From the NCBI RefSeq assembly GCF_003318295.1, contig NZ_QOCW01000009.1, positions 62,001 to 126,000 on the forward strand: a stretch of DNA of 64,000 nucleotides. Reading direction: 5' to 3'. The stretch is from Bacillus taeanensis (lineage in GTDB: Bacteria > Bacillota > Bacilli > Bacillales > UBA6769). Made by a program: the position numbers and the translations under genes. Positions 35,685-42,825 of this stretch are shown here, one piece after another (position 1 is the first letter of the stretch; each line of letters begins with the position of its first letter). The notes below the pieces were generated by a model that had not been told where the DNA came from, ran no database searches, and saw only the letters and a program-made list of their open reading frames with translations.

Positions 35685-36664
35685 TTATTTTCCCCTCCAA
35701 AAATCATCATGTGAGGACTGTTTCCTACGTTTAATTCTTTTTCTAGTTTAAAGGACTCCCGATTAATAAAGGAAAGCGTATTTTCATCTAAGCTTGTTAC
35801 ATAAAGCATGTTTTCATCACCCGTAAGCGCATTTGGATTACTTCCAACTGAAATAACTTCGTTCACAATTCTTGTCTTCTCATTAATTTCAAACAATTGA
35901 TGGGAGCCGTGACAAAGCACATAAACAGCAGCATTTTCTGAATCACTGTAAAGATCAACAGGCATTAACCCAACTTCAATTCGGTCAATTTCTTCTCCAG
36001 TTTCAGGATTGTATATATAAACAGCACTGTTTAACTCTCCATAAGCTCCGTGTCCGCCAACCCATAGGTATTGTCCATCAAATAACAATCCGTTTGGCCG
36101 CCCCACAACAGGAAAACTGGATACTACTTCTTTTTGATGAATATCAATAACAGATACAGTCCCGCTTTTTGTATTTGCAGCATATAAGTAGTTTTTTACT
36201 GGATTCAATGCCATGGATAATGGAAATTCATCCACTGAAACACTAGCTGTTACGTGATTAGTTTCAACGTTTAAAAAATGGATGTTGTTATTCGCACTGT
36301 CAGCTAAAAAAAGAAGCTTATTTTTAGAGTCATACAGCATTTTATTCATTCCTTTTCCTACTTTAGCGATTCGCTCAACATTTCCATTTTCTAAAGAAAG
36401 CTTATATAAATATTCCTCGTTTTCCCCTGCTAAAATAACATGTTCTTTATTAATTTTTTTCATATCTGTGATCCTATTTTCGATTTCAGTTGTTTCAATA
36501 ACTTTTTTATCATTTAAATTAATATAAGATAACATCGGCTCTTTTAAATGCGACAGCAGTAAAACATCATCCACTGAGTCTGGAACTGAAATGCTTTCTT
36601 GCTGACAGCCAAAAAGCAGCAGGAAAAACGAAACCATTACGAACAGCCATCTATGTTTTTTCAT
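35681..36664 (-). CDS. YncE/YVTN-type beta-propeller lipoprotein
   Basis: 327 residues from ATG at 36664 (GGGGAG with 7-base spacing). A lipoprotein signal ends in the lipobox LLFGC. Repeated propeller blades follow, for example LNPVKNYLYAANTKSGTVSV, DIHQKEVVSSFPVVGRPNGL and VGSNPNALTGDENMLYVTSL. Such proteins bind ligands or partners outside the membrane. Translational coupling to the response regulator suggests it feeds or modulates the sensor kinase (inference). Confidence 0.85.
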   Translation of the reverse strand: MKKHRWLFVMVSFFLLLFGCQQESISVPDSVDDVLLLSHLKEPMLSYINLNDKKVIETTEIENRITDMKKINKEHVILAGENEEYLYKLSLENGNVERIAKVGKGMNKMLYDSKNKLLFLADSANNNIHFLNVETNHVTASVSVDEFPLSMALNPVKNYLYAANTKSGTVSVIDIHQKEVVSSFPVVGRPNGLLFDGQYLWVGGHGAYGELNSAVYIYNPETGEEIDRIEVGLMPVDLYSDSENAAVYVLCHGSHQLFEINEKTRIVNEVISVGSNPNALTGDENMLYVTSLDENTLSFINRESFKLEKELNVGNSPHMMIFGGENK

Positions 36665-36716
36665 AAAAGAACTCCCCACTTAAATAAACTCATTTATATC
36701 TTAAACTATAAAAGAA

Positions 36717-36756
36717 GTTGACTCAAAAGCATCGATACATGCCCTAATGAGTCAAC
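36717..36756 (-). terminator. Terminator between the YtkA-like and propeller genes
   Basis: GTTGACTCA (36717-36725) pairs with TGAGTCAAC (36748-36756); T-rich on the minus strand. It may give partial read-through into the downstream three-gene unit. Confidence 0.7.
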
Positions 36757-36768
36757 CTGTAAGAGATT

Positions 36769-37578
36769 TTACTGAACGGTAATCGTGTTTTCTTGATGAT
36801 CGTGTAAATCATCTTTTTTAACGTGAACCTTCACATAATATTTACCTGAAGCTGAGAATGAAGTGTTCGCTTTGTATTCTCCTTTTGTCCCTTCTGCCGC
36901 TTCAATAAATTGATGCTTTTCATCATTTTCTTTCCAAACTTCAAACCTTACATCTGCTTCTGAAAGCGGAGAATCATCCTGCAGTAAATGTACTGTTAAC
37001 ACTGTTTCTTTTCCTGATTGAAGCTTATTTTCAGACATAAACTGCATCACCAGTCCACCACTATGATGATTTTCAACGGCATGATCATCTTCACTATGAC
37101 TATCATCCGCATCGTGTTCTTCGTGATTTCCTTCATGATGAGCTTCTTCATCCGTTGTTTCCTGCGGCTTCTCTATATTACCAACAACAAATTCTTTTTT
37201 CGGCATGTTGTGCATATCTCTTGCTGTTACATGGGAGACAACATAATAAACGCCTGCTTCCTTAAACGTCTTTGTAATTGAATAAAGGCCGCCGCCTTGA
37301 TGATTTCCTTCAATCTTTTCATGCTCTTCTTCGCCATCTTTCCACACTTCAAACGCGACTTCATCTGCATCGTCTACTTTTTCACTGCCCTGGGTTACGA
37401 CCGCCTGCAGTGTAACCTCTTCATTTGGCTGAGGATTTTCAGGATTGACACTAAGGTTGACCTCTATCAATTGCGGCAGTTGTTCATTATTTTCAGCTTG
37501 ATTTTGTGTATCATCATTACCGCATCCGCTTAAAACAAGCGCAGCAATTGAGAAAACGAGTATAAGTATATTTTTCAT
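36769..37578 (-). CDS. Lipoprotein with two YtkA-like domains and a His-rich linker
   Basis: 269 residues. The lipobox LVLSGCG is at about 15-20. Two YtkA-like beta domains (about 40-133 and 175-268) carry the repeated FEVWK signature: VAFEVWKDGEEEHEKIEG and VRFEVWKENDEKHQFIEA. The linker is packed with His, Asp and Glu (EEAHHEGNHEEHDADDSHSE), a likely metal-binding tether. YtkA/FixH-like domains occur near copper and respiratory genes. Located on the outer face of the membrane. Upstream of the propeller/two-component genes and separated from them by a terminator. Confidence 0.85.
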   Translation of the reverse strand: MKNILILVFSIAALVLSGCGNDDTQNQAENNEQLPQLIEVNLSVNPENPQPNEEVTLQAVVTQGSEKVDDADEVAFEVWKDGEEEHEKIEGNHQGGGLYSITKTFKEAGVYYVVSHVTARDMHNMPKKEFVVGNIEKPQETTDEEAHHEGNHEEHDADDSHSEDDHAVENHHSGGLVMQFMSENKLQSGKETVLTVHLLQDDSPLSEADVRFEVWKENDEKHQFIEAAEGTKGEYKANTSFSASGKYYVKVHVKKDDLHDHQENTITVQ

Positions 37579-37704
37579 GCTGCATCCATCCTTTCGTGTT
37601 TAATACTATACCAACTTTTTACGATCCAAAAGTCATTGTAAATTAAAATTATGAAATCCTTGTGAAGTTTTTCAAAAATTTTAGTGCATCCATGCAAATT
37701 AATA

Positions 37705-37740
37705 AAAGGTTATCCTATATTTGAAGATAAGATAACCTTT
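37705..37740 (-). terminator. Terminator of the CBO0543 gene
   Basis: AAAGGTTATC pairs with GATAACCTTT, followed by a T-rich stretch on the minus strand. Confidence 0.75.
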
Positions 37741-37754
37741 TGTTAATGATTATT

Positions 37755-38300
37755 TTAATTAAAAGAACTTTCAACTTTTTTACACTTTTCGATTAAACCT
37801 TTTATAAGCACACCAAGTAATATGTATATGGGAAATGAGTAAATCGATTTCCAATGATAGGTATTATATATTCCAATCCATTGAAAAAATGGTTCAAAAA
37901 CAAATGAAAAAGCCGCAGCCGTTATCACACTGACAAAAATAAAACGCTTCCAATTATTAGCATATTGATAAATAATCATATAGATAACAGGTAAGGCTCC
38001 TATATTAACAGCCATTAAGCGATTATAGAGAGAAATTTCTTTATAACTGTATTCCCACAGCTTTAATTCTGTTCCCGCTGCATCTAACATTGTAGCAATG
38101 TACATGAGAATAATTCCATAAAGCATAATTTCGATTATTCTTTTTTTATCAACAAGTTTCCACCATATCAGCCATGGAACGATAAAGGTAAAGACAAGAA
38201 TCCACCATTGAAAAGAAAACAGCTCTTGATGCAGCCAGTGCTCGATTCTCAATTGCGTTAATTCGTACTGCAAATCACTAAAGTCATTTACAGCCAACAT
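37755..38300 (-). CDS. CBO0543-family membrane protein
   Basis: 181 residues from ATG at 38300, after GAGAGGTG; the GTG two codons earlier lies in the ribosome site. Five membrane helices with Trp-rich segments (FIVPWLIWWKLVDKKRIIEI, then DAAGTELKLWEYSYKEISLY) and a conserved PVIYMIIYQY region. This is the CBO0543 family common in Bacillaceae; function unknown. A second member is at 50204-50695. Confidence 0.75.
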   Translation of the reverse strand: MLAVNDFSDLQYELTQLRIEHWLHQELFSFQWWILVFTFIVPWLIWWKLVDKKRIIEIMLYGIILMYIATMLDAAGTELKLWEYSYKEISLYNRLMAVNIGALPVIYMIIYQYANNWKRFIFVSVITAAAFSFVFEPFFQWIGIYNTYHWKSIYSFPIYILLGVLIKGLIEKCKKVESSFN

Positions 38301-38783
38301 ATTCACCTCTCTCTAGAAAAAATAAATCTATAAATCATTAAGCATAAAGAAGAACCTCTTTCCATAAAAAGAAAGGGTCAGTTGCACTACTCACTCCACC
38401 GAATCCAAGTGACCAGATACAGATTCGACTTCAAAGTCCCTATATCTTAGAGTAAACTATGACTTTTGTCCTGTCTATATTAGCTATTGAAATTTTCTAA
38501 TATTTTTAAAACTATTTCACTTGACTTTCCCTAACTAGATTTATTGTAGAAAGTATGAGATAAAACGTAACAAAACCAATGGATGTTTAATTAGAAAATG
38601 CTATAATCAAAATAAGCCATGAAACATTTCCCATTGCTTACAGTTTTTCTCTTACTCTCCGTACTGTGCCTATCATGAAAATGATAGGCACCTTTTTTAT
38701 ACAAAACCCTGACATAATAACCATATATTAAATTCGCTGTATGAATAGCCTCTTTTCTTCCTATTATGTTTCTTTTTTAATAT
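38301..38783. other. Gene-free region carrying a candidate small RNA
   Basis: No coding frame. It contains the 38480-38640 segment homologous to 29870-30080 and an orphan plus-strand terminator at 38666-38698 (see the ncRNA entry). Confidence 0.45.
38614..38698 (+). ncRNA. Candidate small RNA of about 85 nt
   Basis: An extended -10, TGCTATAAT (38599-38607), precedes a stretch without a reading frame. The stretch ends in a perfect 11-bp terminator stem GTGCCTATCAT / ATGATAGGCAC with CTTTTTT. No plus-strand gene lies upstream for that terminator to serve. It contains a pyrimidine-rich stretch TCTCTTACTCTCC. The promoter-proximal part is repeated at about 30040-30067, without the terminator. 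Prediction only. Confidence 0.35.
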
Positions 38784-38821
38784 AAAAAAACTCATCACTA
38801 TGCTTGGATTTAGGATGAGTT
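38784..38821 (-). terminator. Terminator of the 61-aa gene
   Basis: AACTCATC (38789-38796) pairs with GATGAGTT (38814-38821), with seven T on the minus strand. Confidence 0.75.
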
Positions 38822-38856
38822 ATAGACTAATAGGATTGTGTTTACGTTAAATCCAT

Positions 38857-39042
38857 TCATTCTGAGTATGCAATCCCTTTAAAATGAATGTGAACGGTTG
38901 AAGAAATTTCTGCTTCAACATTTGCTTTTATATGTTTAACCTTCATTAATGCATCCATCATTCCTGGTGCCTCAATTTTATATTCTCTCGAATTGAAATC
39001 AAGACTATGTGTACTAAACGAAAACACATATTGTTTCATCAT
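38857..39042 (-). CDS. Small protein, 61 aa, unknown
   Basis: Ribosome site GGAGG before tandem ATG codons, followed by its own terminator. The sequence (MMKQYVFSFSTHSLDFNSRE, then MMDALMKVKHIKANVEAEIS) predicts a beta-alpha-beta fold; no membrane segment. It lies 74 bases after the transglutaminase gene but probably has its own role. Family not recognised. Confidence 0.6.
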   Translation of the reverse strand: MMKQYVFSFSTHSLDFNSREYKIEAPGMMDALMKVKHIKANVEAEISSTVHIHFKGIAYSE

Positions 39043-39116
39043 GAATACCTCCGTCCTGTTTTCATGAATTTTTTATACAACAATGACAAGCCGCTTCTTA
39101 TAATGGTTAACTGCTT

Positions 39117-39989
39117 TCAATCATTTACTTTCTTTACATCGACTGTTACTTCTAAATCCTGTTTTTCACCGCCGCGATAAATTCCTTTAATTGGAACGAT
39201 ATCACCATAGTTTCGCCCGTGACCAATTTTCACATAACGGCAATCAATTTTACCGTTATTGGTAGGATCTAACCCTACCCAGCCCACTAAAGGTACATAT
39301 GCTTCGAGCCATGCATGGGAGGCGTGCTGAACCTCTGTTTCATCGCTGTTATTTAAATCACCTATAAATTGATAACCGCTCACATATCTTGCAGGTATAT
39401 GATAGAGTCTGCAAACCGCAATCATTAAATGAACATAATCCTGACAAACGCCGCGTTTTAACCGGAGCATTTCTTCTACTGTCGTTTGAACATGTGTCGC
39501 ATCGACGTCATAGGTGAAATTCGAGTAAATGGACGCTGAAATTTGTTCAAGCAGCTGATAGACACTTTCTGCTTTGGTAGGATCAATCGCTTCCTTACAA
39601 AATGCTTTTAACTGCGGCGTAATGCCGGTATAATTTGTTTCCATTAAATATTCTGCATACTTATTTTGAAATTGTTCACTTTCTAAAATTTGGCGTTCAA
39701 TGTTATAAGAAACTTGACTTGCCTGTTTTTGATGAATCTCACTTGTTTCCACAATCGATTGTGATTCAATAACAAGTTCTTTATGAGGAGAAACGACATT
39801 AAAATAATGAACAGTATTTCCAAAATAGTCTTCATAGGAAAAGAGCGAAACATTTGGCTCAATTACAATTGAATTCGTACTGCATAATTGACGAGAGTCT
39901 GTTCTTGGGGAGAGCCTAATTTCATTGACACTGTCCACTACTGGCTCTTGATATGAATATTTTGTAAGATGAGAAATTTGTAATTTCAC
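39117..39989 (-). CDS. Transglutaminase-like cysteine protease-fold protein
   Basis: 290 residues. It has the N-terminal bacterial transglutaminase-like domain (LQISHLTKYSYQEPVVDSVN) and the catalytic core with Cys in LKRGVCQDYVHLMIAVCR, His in HASHAWLEAYVPLVGW and Asp in GLDPTNN. Members act as peptidases or transpeptidases. The ATG overlaps the alpha-E gene stop, so the pair is co-translated. Last of the ATP-grasp / alpha-E / transglutaminase trio. Confidence 0.92.
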   Translation of the reverse strand: MKLQISHLTKYSYQEPVVDSVNEIRLSPRTDSRQLCSTNSIVIEPNVSLFSYEDYFGNTVHYFNVVSPHKELVIESQSIVETSEIHQKQASQVSYNIERQILESEQFQNKYAEYLMETNYTGITPQLKAFCKEAIDPTKAESVYQLLEQISASIYSNFTYDVDATHVQTTVEEMLRLKRGVCQDYVHLMIAVCRLYHIPARYVSGYQFIGDLNNSDETEVQHASHAWLEAYVPLVGWVGLDPTNNGKIDCRYVKIGHGRNYGDIVPIKGIYRGGEKQDLEVTVDVKKVND

Positions 39990-40948
39990 GCTTCAATAAG
40001 CTCCTCTCGAAAAAAAGTGTTCGATACTACAGCTCCAAGCTGTTCACATAACCTTAACATTTCAGCAAACTGCTCGAGTCCTACCGATTCTTCACCAACT
40101 CCGGCTGTAATATCATCTATTTCTTTTGACAAAACAATTGATTGATGAAATAACGGTGAAAAATCAAAATCTTTCTGTTTAATTGCTCGTAAATTAGCTT
40201 CCATTGATGTAAGTGCGAAGCTAACTGAACGAGGAAAGCTAGCATTAAGCATCATAAATCCAATCACTTTTGCAAATGTAACGTCATCTGCATAACATTT
40301 TCGGAAAGCTTCAAAACCACCGACAGACTTCAACAGAACGCTTAGACGATTATAATGATTATGGTCAACAAAAAGAGAACCATCTTTCATAAAATTTGTA
40401 TAAATCGCTTGAAGAATATGTACCGTATTTTCAGCTCTTTCTAAATATTTACCAGCTTGGATAAAATTCCATTCTTGTTCACGAATCATCGTAGAGTCCG
40501 CTGTACCGTTAAAAAGTGACAGCCATTCTCTTACGCGTTGATAAAACATAAATGGCGATTGAGCCGTAAGTGTATGTATATTCTGCTTGTCCATCCAAAG
40601 ATAAAATTCATTGACAATATCCCACAATTCATCTGGAAGAAGCTGCCTTAAAGCGCGCATATTGCTTCTTATTTGATAGAGACAAGAAAAAATAGAATTA
40701 AGATTTTGGCGATCAAATGTTAAAAATTGAATCACTGTTGTTTCATTAATCTCACCATGACTGCTCTTAAACGTATGTTCATCTCCAATAGCTGTGATTA
40801 ATCTTTCCCACATATAGGTTTCTTCATTTTCTTTTCCCTTTAGTTCATGACGCATATGATAATTAACGTCAATCAGCCTTGTATGATTTTCAGCTCTTTC
40901 CACATAACGACCTACCCAATATAACAATTCAGCACAGCGATTTATCAT
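39986..40948 (-). CDS. Alpha-E (DUF403) domain protein
   Basis: 320 residues, all-helical. Typical opening of the family: RCAELLYWVGRYVERAENHT followed by RLIDVNYHM. There are two related halves (LERAENTVHILQAIYTNF recurs as a second helix pattern). Function unproven; always found with a circularly permuted ATP-grasp protein and often a transglutaminase-like protein, and predicted to help make or process a peptide tag. Sits 27 bases after the ATP-grasp gene. Confidence 0.92.
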   Translation of the reverse strand: MINRCAELLYWVGRYVERAENHTRLIDVNYHMRHELKGKENEETYMWERLITAIGDEHTFKSSHGEINETTVIQFLTFDRQNLNSIFSCLYQIRSNMRALRQLLPDELWDIVNEFYLWMDKQNIHTLTAQSPFMFYQRVREWLSLFNGTADSTMIREQEWNFIQAGKYLERAENTVHILQAIYTNFMKDGSLFVDHNHYNRLSVLLKSVGGFEAFRKCYADDVTFAKVIGFMMLNASFPRSVSFALTSMEANLRAIKQKDFDFSPLFHQSIVLSKEIDDITAGVGEESVGLEQFAEMLRLCEQLGAVVSNTFFREELIEA

Positions 40949-40975
40949 TTTCAGTCACCTCGATTTAAAATTTTT

Positions 40976-42442
40976 TTAAAGGACCCACGTATCTTTTGTG
41001 CCGCCGCCTTGAGACGAATTGACGACAAGAGAACCTTCTTTCAGCGCTACTCTCGTAAGGCCGCCCGGTGCAATTCGAATGTCTTTGCCCATAAATACAA
41101 ATGCTCGTAAATCAATATGACGAGCCGCAGCCCCGCGTTCACCAGCAAGAGAAGGAGCACTCGATAAATTGATGGTCGGCTGCGCAATATAACGCTCTGG
41201 GTGGTTAATAATCTTTGCAGCAAATTCTTTCAGCTCTAATTCGGAAGCCTTAGGTCCAATTAACATCCCGTAACCACCAGAAAGTGTCCGCTCTTTTACA
41301 ACCATTTCAGGCAAATGACGAAGAACGTGCTCTCTTTCTTCCGGCTTTGAGAGCATATAAGTTGGGACATTTTTTAAAATCGGTTCTTCATTTAAGTAAT
41401 AACGAATCATATCAGGTACGTAAGCATATACCGCTTTATCATCAGCAATGCCAGTTCCAGGTGCATTGGCAAGCGCCACTTCTCCAGCACGATAAGCATT
41501 CATTAATCCAGGCACCCCAAGGACAGAATCAGAACGAAACGCAAGCGGATCAATGAATTCATCATCAATACGGCGATAAATAACATCAACTTGACGAAGT
41601 CCTTCGATTCCTTTTAAATAAACTTTTTGATCAACCACAGCTAAGTCTCTTCCTTCCACAAGTTCAATCCCCATTTCTTGAGCAAGAAAGACATGATCAT
41701 AATAAGCGGCATTATAAACACCAGGCGTAAGCAGTACAACAAGTGGATCTTTTTTATGATGAGGTGCTAAACTGCGCAAGCTGCTTAATAAATCATTTAA
41801 GCCTTGATCAATATCACGGACTCTGTAGTCAAAAAACAGTTCTGGAAACAGACGTTTCATGAGAGAGCGATTTTTATAAACATATGACATTCCCGAAGGA
41901 CTTCTTAAATTGTCTTCTAAAACGTAATACTCCCCTTTTTCATTACGAATTAAATCAATTCCTGACAGTGGTACATAAACATCGTTTGGGACATCTAATC
42001 CAACCATTTCAGGGAGGAAATACGGATTTGTAACAATCATTTTTCTTGGAATAATCCCATCTTTCAAAATGTTTTGCTCATGATAAACATCTGAAATAAA
42101 ATGGTTTAAAGCACGAACTCTTTGTTTTAAGCCTTTTTCAAGAAACGCCCATTCCTTCTCTGGAATGATTCTAGGAATAAGATCAAAAGGAATCGTCCGC
42201 TCCGCAGAAATATCCCCTAAATTTTCACCATACAATGTAAAGGTAATCCCTTGTTTGACCATTTGCGATTGAATTAAGAAATTGCGATCTGCTAACTCTT
42301 TTGCGCCCATTTTTGAAAACTGCTGATAAAGTCTTTCATAGAAAGGTCTCACTTTACCAGATTGATCAAACATCTCATCATAACATGACTGATTTCCATA
42401 CTCAGAAAATAGATTTTTATTTTTCATTGCCATCATCACCAT
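40976..42442 (-). CDS. Circularly permuted ATP-grasp type 2 protein (DUF404/DUF407)
   Basis: 488 residues from ATG at 42442 (GGAGGG with 8-base spacing). Family motifs: YDEMFDQSGKVRPFYERLYQ, VYVPLSGIDLIRNEKGEYYV, LEDNLRSPSGMSYVYKNR and GGYGMLIGPKAS. The fold predicts ATP-dependent ligation of an amine to a carboxylate. First gene of the trio; its products have been proposed to form a peptide-modifying system, but the substrate is unknown. Confidence 0.92.
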   Translation of the reverse strand: MVMMAMKNKNLFSEYGNQSCYDEMFDQSGKVRPFYERLYQQFSKMGAKELADRNFLIQSQMVKQGITFTLYGENLGDISAERTIPFDLIPRIIPEKEWAFLEKGLKQRVRALNHFISDVYHEQNILKDGIIPRKMIVTNPYFLPEMVGLDVPNDVYVPLSGIDLIRNEKGEYYVLEDNLRSPSGMSYVYKNRSLMKRLFPELFFDYRVRDIDQGLNDLLSSLRSLAPHHKKDPLVVLLTPGVYNAAYYDHVFLAQEMGIELVEGRDLAVVDQKVYLKGIEGLRQVDVIYRRIDDEFIDPLAFRSDSVLGVPGLMNAYRAGEVALANAPGTGIADDKAVYAYVPDMIRYYLNEEPILKNVPTYMLSKPEEREHVLRHLPEMVVKERTLSGGYGMLIGPKASELELKEFAAKIINHPERYIAQPTINLSSAPSLAGERGAAARHIDLRAFVFMGKDIRIAPGGLTRVALKEGSLVVNSSQGGGTKDTWVL

Positions 42443-42825
42443 AATTTTCTCCCTCCAACTGTTCATCGTTTTCCACCTTAGTTTAATGTCACTTTTTTTA
42501 ACACGCTGTTTACATGTTTAAGTATAAGACATGCAAAAACCGTCTGTATGTCGAAAGCAGTCTCCAAAATGTGGCTAAATTGTGTCCATTTTGTGTCGTG
42601 AATTTGTAAGCGCTCTAAGAAAGGAACACAAATAGGTTTTTGTATTTTTTCAAAAACGTTACATGTTATATAATCTTACAAACTATTTCATTCATTCTTA
42701 CTAAATAATATATAATTCTATTAATCAAGCTTCTTTTAATGTAACGATTCGACATGTATATACAGTGCTTAACACTTAAAAAGAACTATTATTTTGGTGA
42801 TAGATTAGAATGGAGAGGATCATCG
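42443..42825. other. Divergent promoter region
   Basis: About 380 bases between the ATP-grasp operon and the hybrid kinase operon. AT-rich with several TATAAT-like sites (for example near 42708), but I cannot assign promoters securely. No gene seen. Confidence 0.4.
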
